Shown: positions 8,696 to 17,586 of the stretch, one piece after another
Layout: each line of letters starts with the position of its first letter
How positions within the stretch are numbered: the stretch's first letter is position 1
From: Maricaulis maris MCS10
GTDB taxonomy: Bacteria > Pseudomonadota > Alphaproteobacteria > Caulobacterales > Maricaulaceae
NCBI RefSeq assembly: GCF_000014745.1
Contig: NC_008347.1
Coordinates: 124,001-188,000, forward strand
Direction: 5' to 3'
DNA length: 64,000 nucleotides
Notes under the pieces: generated by a model
The model's input: only the letters and a program-made list of their open reading frames with translations
What the model was told of the DNA's origin: nothing
Databases searched by the model: none
Translations under genes and position numbers: made by a program

Positions 8696-9304
8696 ATGTG
8701 GCGCTGGCTCACAAATAACCACCAGACCCTGACCGGGATCGGCGCGATGCTTGTGGGTATCGCGGCGCTCTTTGTCGCCTGGGACCAGGGCCGGGTGATG
8801 CGGGCGCAACAGCATGGGGCGGTCTATCCGATCCTGCAGATCGACGGCTATTATTCCCATGAAGGCGATGTGGTGCGTCTGGGTGCCGGCGTCCGCAATG
8901 CCGGTGTCGGGCCGGCGGTCATCGAGCGCGTGGATATCCTGCGTCATGGCGAGATCGTGGAGGATTTCGGCCCCCTTCTCGCCACCCTGCCCGAAAGCGC
9001 CAATGTGAACTGGTCCTCCATGCTCGGCCGGGTGCTTGCAGCCGGCGATGACGTGCGTCCGATCGATTTCAGCTGGCGCGCTGCCGCGATGGATGAGGCA
9101 GGTCGGGACCGTCTTTTGGCTGAATGGGCGACATGGGGCTTGCGCGCTTGCTATTGCTCGGTGTTTGACCGCTGCTATGTCGTCGACACGAATGATCTGG
9201 CCGGTCGGCCGGAACCGGTCCGGCAATGCGTGCGCCCGACGACTGAAATCTTTGAACAACTTGGAAATGCGGTGCCCGGAATGGCGTCGCCGGAAGAAGG
9301 CTAG
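8696..9304 (+). CDS. Unknown membrane-anchored protein between pheS and pheT
   Basis: The 202-residue protein has one N-terminal membrane segment (TLTGIGAMLVGIAALFVAWDQG), then a soluble part with LGAGVRNAGVGPAVIERV. That strand pattern is seen in immunoglobulin-like beta domains of similar small inner-membrane proteins. Late Cys residues occur in LRACYCSVFDRCYV. It starts 7 nt after the pheS stop and ends 4 nt before the pheT ATG, so it must be co-transcribed with both. I do not recognise a family. pheS and pheT are normally adjacent, so this is an unusual insertion. Confidence 0.75.
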   Translation: MWRWLTNNHQTLTGIGAMLVGIAALFVAWDQGRVMRAQQHGAVYPILQIDGYYSHEGDVVRLGAGVRNAGVGPAVIERVDILRHGEIVEDFGPLLATLPESANVNWSSMLGRVLAAGDDVRPIDFSWRAAAMDEAGRDRLLAEWATWGLRACYCSVFDRCYVVDTNDLAGRPEPVRQCVRPTTEIFEQLGNAVPGMASPEEG

Positions 9305-9308
9305 CGTC

Positions 9309-11708
9309 ATGAAATTCCCGCTTTCCTGGCTGAAATACCACCTCGAGACCGAGGCCACGCTGGATGAGATCGCCGAGGCGATGACCATGGCCGGTCTGGA
9401 GATCGAGCATATCGACAACCCGCTGGAGAAATTCGCGGCCTTCACGGTCTGCCATGTCACGCATGCGGAAAAACATCCCGACGCCGACAAGCTGAAAGTG
9501 TGCACGGTGGAGACGGTCGACGGCACCAAGCAGATTGTCTGCGGCGCGCCCAATGCGCGGACCGGGATGTATGCGATCTACGCGCCGCTGGGGGCTTACA
9601 TCCCCGGCCTCGATTTCGCCCTCGACAAGAAGCCGCGCAAGATCCGCGGTGTTGAGAGCCATGGCATGATGTGCTCGGCCAAGGAGCTCGAGCTCGGCGA
9701 GGATCATGACGGCATCATCGATCTGCCCGAGCCCTTCGATGTCGGCACGCCGGCGGTGGTCGCGCTCGGCCAGGCCGATCCCGTGCTGGATTTCGAAGTC
9801 ACGCCCAACCGTCCCGACTGGCTGGGTGTGCGCGGCATTGCCCGCGACCTCGCCGCGACCGGGATTGGCACGCTGAAAACGCACGACATCGCCGAGATCC
9901 CCGGCAGCTTTCCCTGTCCGGTCAAGATCGAGCTGGACTGGTCGGAAGCCTGTCCGGTCTATGCCGGCCGTGTCATTCGGGGTGTCACCAATGGTGAAAG
10001 CCCGGACTGGCTGAAAAAGGCGATCAAGGCGATCGGCCTGCGTCCGATCAATTTCCTCGCCGACATGACCAACATGATCTCGGTCGACCGCTGCCGTCCG
10101 CTGCATGTCTATGACCTGGCCAAGCTGGACGGCCCGATCCGGGCCCGTCGCGGTCGCGGTGAGGCGGACCGTTTCGAGGCGCTCGACAACAAGGAATACG
10201 TGCCGGGCGAGGACCAGTGCGTCATTGCCGATGATGCCCGCTGCCTGGGCTTTGGCGGTATCATGGGCGGCACCTGGTCCGGCGTGACGTCCGAAACCAC
10301 CGATGTCTTCATCGAAAGCGCCTGGTTCGAACCGCTGATCACACGCGCGACCGCCAAGGCGACCGGGATCGACAGTGACGCCAAATACCGTTTCGAGCGC
10401 GGCGTCGACCCGGCCTCTCCACGCGCCGGTATCGAACAGGCGACCGAGCTGGTGCTGAAATATTGCGGCGGTGAGGCGTCCGAGGTGATTGTCGCCGGTG
10501 AAACACCGGCCGCGCCCGCTGATATCGATTTCCCAATCACCGAGGTCAAGCGCCTGACCGGGCTCGACCTGCCACGCGCCGAGATCATCCGCATCCTGGA
10601 AACCCTGGGCTTTGTGCCATCAGGCGAGGGGGATGTCCTCACCGTCGGCGTGCCGAGCTGGCGCATGGATTGTACCCAGAAGGCCGATCTGGTCGAAGAG
10701 GTCGCCCGCATTCACGGCTATGACAAGCTGGACGCCGTCTCCCTGCCGCGCCCGCCCGTACGCCGCGAGGCGCCGGCCACGGTGATGCAGCTGCGCGCCC
10801 GCCATGCCCGCCGTGCACTCGCCGGTCGGGGCTATTCGGAATCTGTCACCTGGTCCTTCTGCAATACGCAGCAGGCCAAGCTGTTTGGCGGTCATGGCGA
10901 CGGGCTGGAACTGGAAAACCCGATCTCCTCCGAGCTCGACGTGATGCGCCCGACGGCGCTGATCCACCTTCTCACCGCGCTGCAGGCCAATGCCGATCGC
11001 GGTCAGGATGATGCGCGCCTGTTCGAGGTCGGACCGATCTATCTCGACGACAGCGACAAGGGCCAGAAACTGGTCGCGACCGGCGTGCGCCGGGTCGAGG
11101 CCGGCCGCCATTGGGCCGGCACGCGCCAGCCGGACATTTTCGACGCCAAGGCCGATGCTCTGGCGGCACTGGCCGCGGCCGGCGCGCCGGTCGACAATCT
11201 GCAGGTCGTGGCCGAGGCGCGTGACTGGTGGCATCCGGGTCGTTCCGGCGTGCTGCGTCTGGGTCCCAAGAATGTCATGGCCGAGTTCGGCGAGATCCAT
11301 CCGGCTGTCCTCAAGGCGCTCGATATTGATGGTCGGGTCCTGGCCTTTGAAATCGTGCTCGACGCCATTCCGCAGCCCAAGAAGGCTTCCGGCCTCAAGG
11401 CCCGCACCCCGCTCGAGCGCGCCGACCTGACGCCGGTCACCCGCGACTTTGCCTTCCTGGCCGACAAGTCCGTCGCCGCCGACACGCTGGTCCGCGCCGC
11501 CAAGGGCGCCGACAAGCAGATGATCACCAATGTCTCGGTGTTCGACGTCTATGACGGCAAGGGCGTGCCGGAGGGGCAGGTCTCCCTAGCCATCGAGGTC
11601 ACCCTGCAGCCGCGCGACAAGACACTGACCGAAAAAGAGATCGAGGCGATCGCCGCTGGCATTGTGGCCAAGGTCGAGAAGGCCACCGGCGCCAGCCTGC
11701 GCAGCTGA
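9309..11708 (+). CDS. pheT: Phenylalanine-tRNA ligase beta subunit
   Basis: The 799-residue subunit begins MKFPLSWLKYHLETEATLDEIAEAMTMAGLE. It contains the EMAP-like tRNA-binding domain (VCHVTHAEKHPDADKLKVCTV, VCGAPNARTGM), B3/B4 editing (TPNRPDWLGVRGIARDLAA, RPINFLADMTN), B5 (KYRFERGVDP region onward), and a C-terminal ferredoxin-fold anticodon-binding domain (ADLTPVTRDFAFLADK). An open frame extends upstream to 9036, but that part overlaps the previous gene and is not family sequence. The stop is 2 nt before the next gene. Confidence 0.96.
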   Translation: MKFPLSWLKYHLETEATLDEIAEAMTMAGLEIEHIDNPLEKFAAFTVCHVTHAEKHPDADKLKVCTVETVDGTKQIVCGAPNARTGMYAIYAPLGAYIPGLDFALDKKPRKIRGVESHGMMCSAKELELGEDHDGIIDLPEPFDVGTPAVVALGQADPVLDFEVTPNRPDWLGVRGIARDLAATGIGTLKTHDIAEIPGSFPCPVKIELDWSEACPVYAGRVIRGVTNGESPDWLKKAIKAIGLRPINFLADMTNMISVDRCRPLHVYDLAKLDGPIRARRGRGEADRFEALDNKEYVPGEDQCVIADDARCLGFGGIMGGTWSGVTSETTDVFIESAWFEPLITRATAKATGIDSDAKYRFERGVDPASPRAGIEQATELVLKYCGGEASEVIVAGETPAAPADIDFPITEVKRLTGLDLPRAEIIRILETLGFVPSGEGDVLTVGVPSWRMDCTQKADLVEEVARIHGYDKLDAVSLPRPPVRREAPATVMQLRARHARRALAGRGYSESVTWSFCNTQQAKLFGGHGDGLELENPISSELDVMRPTALIHLLTALQANADRGQDDARLFEVGPIYLDDSDKGQKLVATGVRRVEAGRHWAGTRQPDIFDAKADALAALAAAGAPVDNLQVVAEARDWWHPGRSGVLRLGPKNVMAEFGEIHPAVLKALDIDGRVLAFEIVLDAIPQPKKASGLKARTPLERADLTPVTRDFAFLADKSVAADTLVRAAKGADKQMITNVSVFDVYDGKGVPEGQVSLAIEVTLQPRDKTLTEKEIEAIAAGIVAKVEKATGASLRS

Positions 11709-11710
11709 TC

Positions 11711-12325
11711 ATGACCGGTGACGCATCCGGCTGGACTGTTCCGCCCGAAGCGGACCAGTCGGCCTTTGTGATCGATGCGGTGATGGCCGACCCGTTGGCC
11801 CGCATCGTTCTGGAACGGGCGCATGGCCTTGATCTTCCCGATTGGGCCCTGATGGCGGGTGCGGTCTACAAGGCGGTGTGGAATGTCCAGACCGGGCGAC
11901 CCGGCGGGCATGGCATCAATGACTATGATCTCGGCTATTTTGATGCGTCTGATCTGGGTGCAGCGGCCGAGGCGGCGGTGGTCGGTCCCGCCGAAGCGCG
12001 CTTTGCTGACCTGCCTGTACCGGTCGAGGTCTGCAATCAGGCCCGCGTGCATATCTGGTTCAACGAGGCCTATGGCACCCGGCGTGACCCATTGGTCGAC
12101 ACCAATGATGCGCTTCGTCATTTTGCTTCCCTGACCCATGCGGTGGCGATCCGGCTGGACGGGGACGGTCAACCGGAATTGCTGGCGCCCTTCGGACTCG
12201 CTGCCGTGTTCTCGCGCACGATTCGCCCCACGCCCGATCTCGCCGGCCCTGAGGCCTGGAATCGCAAGATTGCCGAACAGTCGCGGCTCTGGCCCGAGCT
12301 CGATTTCCTTGCCGCTCCCGTGTGA
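11711..12325 (+). CDS. Nucleotidyltransferase-like family protein (NTP_transf_6)
   Basis: The 204-residue protein matches the COG3575-type family: LMAGAVYKAVWNVQTGRPGGHGINDYDLGYFDASDL, with the D-x-D of DYDLGYFD as probable metal ligands, then VEVCNQARVHIWFNEAYG and FASLTHAVAIRLD. The family has a nucleotidyltransferase fold of unknown substrate. It follows pheT by 2 nt and is probably the last gene of that transcript. The biochemical role is not known. Confidence 0.82.
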   Translation: MTGDASGWTVPPEADQSAFVIDAVMADPLARIVLERAHGLDLPDWALMAGAVYKAVWNVQTGRPGGHGINDYDLGYFDASDLGAAAEAAVVGPAEARFADLPVPVEVCNQARVHIWFNEAYGTRRDPLVDTNDALRHFASLTHAVAIRLDGDGQPELLAPFGLAAVFSRTIRPTPDLAGPEAWNRKIAEQSRLWPELDFLAAPV

Positions 12326-12506
12326 CGCGAATCTCGGCGCGCCGGGTTCAACCCTCGGGGGATAGCGCGAAAGAAATCCTGTCTGAAACGTGGATTTTTG
12401 GTCAATCGCGCGTGAGGCGTATGGCAAGCCCGTTGCACAACCGCTAGGGTCGTTAATGGAAACCTAACGGCAAGATCGACGATCCTCGGGGGAGATAACG
12501 TCTGAC

Positions 12507-13859
12507 ATGGAGCGCGTGACCGCCCTACTGGCCCAGGCTGCGGCAACGATTCTCGTCCTGATAGGGCTGGTCGTGGTTTTGGGCTACACCCATGCGCGCG
12601 CCTATGACGCCGGCTATTGTTCCGGACAGTATTGCCCGGAAACGAGTGGCGGCGGCTGGTGGCCGTTCGGCAATGATCGCCGCGCTAGTGTCCAGCCCCC
12701 TTCCGCCCCCCAGCCGGGGCGGGTCAGCCTGACCGGCAACCCGCCTACAAGCTATGCCGACCCTCCGCCGGACGTGCAGCCTGGCTTCACGGACTATTCG
12801 GGCGGCTCGACTCCCGGCGGTCTCAACGTATCACCAGGCGTGGCCGGCCCCGGCTCGTCGACCCAGGCCCGCCCGATCACTCGTCCGCCGGTTTTCGCGC
12901 GCGATCCCGGCGAGCGCATCTGCACGCCCGACAGCTATGATGTCGATGACGGCGCGATCGCCCGCTGCTGGTTGCGGGTGGGCGATGCCTATCAGGCCGT
13001 CGACCGGATCGATGAGGCGCGCGCCGCCTGGGACGAGGCCCTGCTGATCGGATCCTCGGTCGGTGGCGCCCAGGCTTCGCTGGTCGCCCATCAGCGGCTG
13101 CAGGCTGCCGTGCTGGAACGCTCCTGTCCGACCACGCCGCAGAGCCTGGCCCGGATCGCCTATGGCTTTGACCAGACAGAGGATGATGGCGACATCATCG
13201 AGCTGGCCCTGCGCCAGCGGGCGCTGGCAGCGCTGGGCTATTACAATGGCGAGGTGGACGGCAATTACGGGCCGATGACCCGTCGTTCGGTGCGCGACTT
13301 CCAGAGTGATCTCGGTTTTGACCTGACCGGCGTGCTGACCCCGGCCGAGACCGTCACCCTGGTCTGTCATGCCGCCCTGACTGCGCGGGACGCCCATGCC
13401 CAGAATCTGCTCGGCATCATGTTTGCCACAGGCTTGGGCCTCGACCAGAATATCGACACCTCGCTGGAATGGCTGGAAACGGCTGCGGAGCGCGGTCATG
13501 CCGGCGCCAATTTCAATCTCGCCGTCATGTATGGCACCGGTACCGTCCAGGGCAGTTATCGCCTGTGCGGCATCGTCGAGAGCCCGGAACGGGCCGATAG
13601 CTATCTGCGCCGCGCTGCCGATCTCGGTCATGATCGCGCCCGCCGCCTGCGCAGCGTGGTTGGCGTCAATGGTGAGCCAGGCGCGCGCTGGACCCGGATC
13701 TCGCAGGCTCTTATCGACGAGGCGCAGGAGAATGGCGACCGTTTCTATCTCGCCTGGCAGCGGCGCGTCGACGAAATGCGCCGCTCCAACGGTAATGAAC
13801 TGCACCAGCCCGGCTGTTATCAGGCGGCAATGGATGGAACCCCGCCCGCGGCCGACTAG
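12507..13859 (+). CDS. Membrane-anchored protein with peptidoglycan-binding and Sel1-like repeats
   Basis: The 450-residue protein has an N-terminal membrane segment (residues 8-30, ATILVLIGLVVVLGYTHA), then a Pro/Gly-rich linker to about 130. Next is a helical TPR-like part (IARCWLRVGDAYQAVDRIDEARAAWDEAL). A PG_binding_1 domain follows (QRALAALGYYNGEVDGNYG, then TRRSVRDFQSDLGF). The end carries Sel1-type repeats (AHAQNLLGIMFATGLGL, TSLEWLETAAERGHAGANFNLAVMYGTG, ADSYLRRAADLGHDRARRL). GGGGGAG precedes the ATG. A periplasmic cell-wall-linked scaffolding role is inferred; no enzyme motif is seen. Confidence 0.78.
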   Translation: MERVTALLAQAAATILVLIGLVVVLGYTHARAYDAGYCSGQYCPETSGGGWWPFGNDRRASVQPPSAPQPGRVSLTGNPPTSYADPPPDVQPGFTDYSGGSTPGGLNVSPGVAGPGSSTQARPITRPPVFARDPGERICTPDSYDVDDGAIARCWLRVGDAYQAVDRIDEARAAWDEALLIGSSVGGAQASLVAHQRLQAAVLERSCPTTPQSLARIAYGFDQTEDDGDIIELALRQRALAALGYYNGEVDGNYGPMTRRSVRDFQSDLGFDLTGVLTPAETVTLVCHAALTARDAHAQNLLGIMFATGLGLDQNIDTSLEWLETAAERGHAGANFNLAVMYGTGTVQGSYRLCGIVESPERADSYLRRAADLGHDRARRLRSVVGVNGEPGARWTRISQALIDEAQENGDRFYLAWQRRVDEMRRSNGNELHQPGCYQAAMDGTPPAAD

Positions 13860-13886
13860 GCGGCGGGGCGATGGAGGATGAGGACG

Positions 13887-14477
13887 ATGAAAACCTCGAA
13901 GACGATGTTGATGATGATGCTGGCCTCCGTTACCGCCCTGGGCGCTTGCGCCGGGCATACAAGCCAGCCGTCACCACCGCCCGGTCCGCGCCCCGTCATC
14001 AACCGGCCGCCACCGGTCGCTCCGGACACGGTCACACCGGCGATCAATATGTGCATGGTGGAAACCCTTGCTGAACAACGCCTCGAGATGTTGAGCGAAG
14101 TGCATGGCTATCGTGAGGCCATTCGCGCCGACGCGTTGGCCGGGGCCAATGTGGCGGACACCCGGACGCAGGAGATCATCGCCGCCTTCGAGACCGATCT
14201 GGACGCTTCCTACCGTTTCGCGACCTCGTCCTGCCGGACCTATAATCGCTGTCTTGAAGAAAACCGGTTTGAGGAGGCTGCCTGCCAGGACACGGCCGCG
14301 CTCTGGCATGACGGGCAGGATCGCTTCCACGACCTCTCCGAAACCCTGGCGGACGTGCGTGAACGCATTGCCACAGGCTGCACCGATTGTTCAGCGCCGC
14401 GCAGCCAGACCCGTAGCCGGCCTCGCCGTCATTCCGACGAAACGATCGGCTCGGTCTTCTCGACCGACGGACACTGA
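13887..14477 (+). CDS. Putative lipoprotein of unknown function
   Basis: The 196-residue product begins MKTSKTMLMMMLASVTALGAC, a lipoprotein signal with lipobox LGAC, followed by a Pro-rich stretch. GGAGG at 13873-13877 favours the ATG at 13887 over the one at 13878. The mature part is helical and Cys-containing (SSCRTYNRCLEENRFEEAAC, TGCTDCSAP). It lies 27 nt after the Sel1 protein and is probably cotranscribed with it. Its 3' end overlaps the convergent CDF gene by about 49 bp. The family is unrecognised. Confidence 0.68.
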   Translation: MKTSKTMLMMMLASVTALGACAGHTSQPSPPPGPRPVINRPPPVAPDTVTPAINMCMVETLAEQRLEMLSEVHGYREAIRADALAGANVADTRTQEIIAAFETDLDASYRFATSSCRTYNRCLEENRFEEAACQDTAALWHDGQDRFHDLSETLADVRERIATGCTDCSAPRSQTRSRPRRHSDETIGSVFSTDGH

Positions 14478-15115
14478 CCCCCGGTCGCCGCGTGGCCCGA
14501 AAGGTCGTTCCCGCGTCTTTCCGACAGGGCCTGGCGCAGGATCTGGATGGCGGAGCTGGTGAACAGGCCGGCCATGATCGCGGCAACCGCGAGGTCCGGC
14601 CAGGGTGAGGCCGTCCAGGCGACCAGGCCCGCCGCGACCAGAACCCCGACATTGCCGATCGCGTCATTGCGCGAGCACAGCCAGACCGAGCGGACATTGG
14701 CGTCGCCTTCACGCCAGCGCAGAAGGATCAGCACGCTGGCCAGATTGGCCAGCAGGGCCAGCACCGCGATCGAGCCCATCAGGGCCGGCTCGGGCTGCTG
14801 CGTGAAAATTACCCGCCACAGGGCGAGGCCGAGAATGGAAATTCCGATTGCCAGCAGGCTGACCGCCTTGATCATCGCTGCATTGGCCCGCCAGCGCGCC
14901 GGCTTGCCGATCACATAGAGCGACAGGCCGTAAGTCGCGGCATCGGCGGCGAAATCGAGGGCGTCCGCCTTGAGCGCCTGGGACCGGGCCGCCGCACCGG
15001 CCAGCATTTCGACGCCAAACATCACGGCATTGATCGCGATCACGATCCACAAAGCACGCCGGAAACCCGGAGCGCTGCCGTCGAAGTCCTGATGGTGTCC
15101 GCAACTGGCTGACAT
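14429..15115 (-). CDS. Cation efflux (CDF-like) transporter
   Basis: The 228-residue membrane protein resembles one bundle of the cation diffusion facilitator family. The N-terminus MSASCGHHQDFDG is metal-ligand rich. Membrane helices include RALWIVIAINAVMFGVEMLAGAAA and ALKADALDFAADAATYGLSLYV, where the DALDFAAD Asp residues match the CDF metal site, and a second site at SRNDAIGN. CDF proteins exchange Zn or Cd for protons across the inner membrane. The gene faces a MerR regulator, and its promoter carries the 19-bp-spacer operator described at 15151-15182. That context supports metal-induced efflux. Confidence 0.82.
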   Translation of the reverse strand: MSASCGHHQDFDGSAPGFRRALWIVIAINAVMFGVEMLAGAAARSQALKADALDFAADAATYGLSLYVIGKPARWRANAAMIKAVSLLAIGISILGLALWRVIFTQQPEPALMGSIAVLALLANLASVLILLRWREGDANVRSVWLCSRNDAIGNVGVLVAAGLVAWTASPWPDLAVAAIMAGLFTSSAIQILRQALSERRGNDLSGHAATGGQCPSVEKTEPIVSSE

Positions 15116-15150
15116 GGCCTGTTCCTGTCATTTCAAATCAACTAGGCTCA

Positions 15151-15182
15151 AACCTAATCCCTCTAGCGACTGGAGGTTCAAG
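15151..15182 (-). promoter_or_regulatory. MerR-type promoter/operator for the CDF gene
   Basis: On the reverse strand TTGAAC (15176-15181) and TAGGTT (15151-15156) are separated by 19 bp, the elongated spacing of MerR-activated promoters. Inside the spacer is the dyad CCTCCAGTCGCTAGAGG, close to the CadR/PbrR/ZntR operator style. It lies between the divergent CDF and merR genes and abuts the regulator's start, so it probably also autoregulates. Confidence 0.8.
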
Positions 15183-15187
15183 GGGTG

Positions 15188-15625
15188 ATGTCAGATATTT
15201 CCATTGGCCAGCTGTCCCGCCAGACCGGGGTCAAGGTCCCGACCATCCGCTATTACGAATCCATCGGCATGCTGGACGCTCCCGGCCGCTCTGCCGGCGG
15301 CCAGCGACGTTATGATGCCAGCCATCTCGAGCAATTGCGCTTTATCCGTCACGGCCGTGATCTCGGCTTTGGTCTGGATGATCTGCGCGCGCTGCAGGAC
15401 ATGACCCGCCAGCCTGACACCTCATGCGACGCGGCCGACAGCATCGCGCGGCAGCAACTGGCCGATGTCGAGCGTCGACTGGCCGGATTGCGCGCCGTGC
15501 GGACCGAACTCAAGCGCATGGTGGCGCAGTGCTCGCACGGGGTGGTCGATGATTGCCGCGTGATCCAGACCCTGTCGGACCACGGTCTGTGCGATGGCGA
15601 CCACAATCCGCGTGGATCGGCCTAG
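15188..15625 (+). CDS. MerR-family metal-responsive regulator (CadR/ZntR-like)
   Basis: The 145-residue protein has the MerR winged helix (ISIGQLSRQTGVKVPTIRYYESIGML, GGQRRYDASHLEQLRFIRHGRDLGFGLDDLRAL), a dimer helix, and C-terminal Cys residues in QCSHGVVDDCRVIQTLSDHGLC. The Cys-x-n-Cys end is typical of divalent-metal sensors (Cd, Zn, Pb). GTG at 15185 and ATG at 15188 are both possible starts. It is divergent from the CDF transporter, with the 19-bp-spacer promoter between them, so activation of that gene by metal is expected. Confidence 0.88.
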   Translation: MSDISIGQLSRQTGVKVPTIRYYESIGMLDAPGRSAGGQRRYDASHLEQLRFIRHGRDLGFGLDDLRALQDMTRQPDTSCDAADSIARQQLADVERRLAGLRAVRTELKRMVAQCSHGVVDDCRVIQTLSDHGLCDGDHNPRGSA

Positions 15626-16950
15626 CCGCGACCCATCCGGTTCTTCCAGTAGCCGACATCCTCGGCGTATTTGCCGACAATCTCGCCAAGCACGTTTTCC
15701 AGCAGCAGGCTGTCGAAGCCGATCCATTCATCCTGATTGATCTCGTCAATGCTCATCATCGAGCGGCGCAGAAAGCCGCCATAGATGATCAACATGCTGA
15801 TGAACAACAACACGAAGATGATGCCCAGATCAGCCAGTCGGGCCCCGGCGTCAAAGCCGGTCAGCTCGACGAGGGTGATGTTCAGCCCGGCCAGGACGGC
15901 CAGGAACAGCACCGGCACGAAGACGAGGTAATAGCCGGAATTGCGTAGCATCTGGAACATGATGTTGCGGACGAAGCTCTCCAGGAAGAAAATCCGCATG
16001 GCGATCCAAAGCACATTGGTGTGCCATTGCCGCGCCTCGTGGGAGACCTTGCTGGCATCTGTTTCCTGACCCACGGTGACAGACTTTGCCTGACCGGCAG
16101 CGGTCCGGAAATGATCGTTGAGCCGGGCCAGGTAACGGGTCACGAAATTCGACAGTTCGCGGAAATTATTTCGCTGGTAGGGCACGTATTCGACGAAATA
16201 GATCAGCCACATGAGGAAGGCCCCGCCCAACGTGGAGAGGGCGCCGAAAAAGGCCTGGTTTATGTCGGCGCCGCTCATGGCGAAGGGGCCGAGCGCAAGC
16301 GGCGCGGTCAGGCCCAGCATGCCGTGCAGATCGATGATCGAGCCGTCATTGTAGAGCAGGTTGATGACCAGCACGAAGGCGATGATGGTCGAGAATACCA
16401 CGGTCAGCTTGCGCACATTCGAATTGATCGTGGTGCGCATCTGGTTGAGCAGGTAAAGCGCGCCGTGATCGATCGGGAAATAGCTGGCGATCAGCGCCCC
16501 TTCCTCGTCCTCATAGAGGTTTTGCGGATTGGCGGAGATTTTGACTCGGCCATTGAGGAACTCGGTGCCCTGTTTGAAATAGTCCTCGGCGACATCCGGC
16601 GTCAGCTCGCCCGGGATGCGGATATAGCCGACCTTCACCGCCAGCCAGTGAAACAACAGGCCGCTGCGGCTCATGTGCGAGCGCTCATGGTCGAAACCGT
16701 CTCCCATCACGGATTCGGTTTCGGTCTTGTGGCGGGCCGCCCGTGACAGGGCCGCCCAGGCGCTCGGTCCCATATGGGCGGGACGGACGGTGCCGGGACC
16801 GGCCCGGGTGATGGCCTTCATGCCGAAGAGCTTGCCAAGAGGTCGGGTGATCGGTCCGAGCAGTCGACCGAGTATCTGCAGCGGTATCTGGCGGGCAAGG
16901 GCGAGGACGAACAGGACCCCGATGCTGACCAACAGGATGATGCCACTCAT
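15622..16950 (-). CDS. Multi-pass membrane protein of unknown function
   Basis: The 442-residue protein starts MSGIILLVSIGVLFVLALARQ (first membrane segment). It then has a soluble stretch to about residue 150, and further membrane segments around VVFSTIIAFVLVINLLY, FFGALSTLGGAFLMWLIYFV, YYLVFVPVLFLAVLAGLNITLV and LGIIFVLLFISMLIIYG. A C-terminal soluble tail ends in WKNRMGRG. An open frame extends 13 codons upstream, but MSGII has the better N-terminus. Its last codons overlap the convergent merR stop by 4 bp. I do not recognise a family. Confidence 0.7.
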   Translation of the reverse strand: MSGIILLVSIGVLFVLALARQIPLQILGRLLGPITRPLGKLFGMKAITRAGPGTVRPAHMGPSAWAALSRAARHKTETESVMGDGFDHERSHMSRSGLLFHWLAVKVGYIRIPGELTPDVAEDYFKQGTEFLNGRVKISANPQNLYEDEEGALIASYFPIDHGALYLLNQMRTTINSNVRKLTVVFSTIIAFVLVINLLYNDGSIIDLHGMLGLTAPLALGPFAMSGADINQAFFGALSTLGGAFLMWLIYFVEYVPYQRNNFRELSNFVTRYLARLNDHFRTAAGQAKSVTVGQETDASKVSHEARQWHTNVLWIAMRIFFLESFVRNIMFQMLRNSGYYLVFVPVLFLAVLAGLNITLVELTGFDAGARLADLGIIFVLLFISMLIIYGGFLRRSMMSIDEINQDEWIGFDSLLLENVLGEIVGKYAEDVGYWKNRMGRG

Positions 16951-17064
16951 GAATACCCCCTCACTCTGCAACGCCGGGCGCTGCCACAATTACAGTGGGA
17001 AGTATGGCACTGTCACAGCCAGAGCGAAAAGGGGGATGATGGGGTGCGGCTGTCCCGTCAGGAC

Positions 17065-17586
17065 TCACACGCCGAGAAAGGCAGGGTGGTAGTGCACGGT
17101 GGCAACACCGGATTCCGGTGGCGCGCCGTTCAGCGCGCGGGCCTGGAAGGCGGCAGCGAACTGCCCGTCCGGATCGCCGGCCCAGGACCAGTTCCAGGTC
17201 GCTGCCGGCACAAAGTCGAAGCGCTTGTAGTAGTCCGGGTCACCAAGCAGGACGCACCAGGGCACGCCCAGCGTGGTGAGATAGGTCAGCCCGGCTTCGA
17301 TCAATGCGACACCAATGCCGCGTGCCTGGTGTTCCGGCACAACGGCAACCGGACCCAGTCCGACGCCGAACAGATCGTCATCGCCCGAACCCGGTCTGGC
17401 TGTGACCGGCGAGAACATGATGCTGCCGACGACGCTTCCGTGATCTACCGCGACCAGTTCCAGCGTATCGGCGTCCGCAGCGCGCAGGGCTGTCACCAGA
17501 CGCGCCTCTCCCGGGCCGGGAAAGGCGGCCTTCAACAGGGCATCGACACCCGCCTCGTCGTCAGCCTCGAAGGCGCGCAGCTGCAT
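17065..17586 (-). CDS. GNAT-family N-acetyltransferase
   Basis: The 173-residue protein has the GNAT acetyl-CoA site: GLGPVAVVPEHQARGIGVALIEAGL, where (Q/R)-x-x-G-x-G/A is QARGIG. The later strand VLLGDPDYYKRFDFVPA is typical of the YhbS-like subgroup. It transfers acetyl from acetyl-CoA to an unknown amine. Its ATG overlaps the DUF1134 stop by one base (TGATG), so the two are translationally coupled. Confidence 0.87.
   Translation of the reverse strand: MQLRAFEADDEAGVDALLKAAFPGPGEARLVTALRAADADTLELVAVDHGSVVGSIMFSPVTARPGSGDDDLFGVGLGPVAVVPEHQARGIGVALIEAGLTYLTTLGVPWCVLLGDPDYYKRFDFVPAATWNWSWAGDPDGQFAAAFQARALNGAPPESGVATVHYHPAFLGV

Noticed and set aside
9036-9308. N-terminal extension of pheT
   Set aside because: It overlaps the upstream gene in another frame and lacks family sequence before MKFPLSWLKYH.
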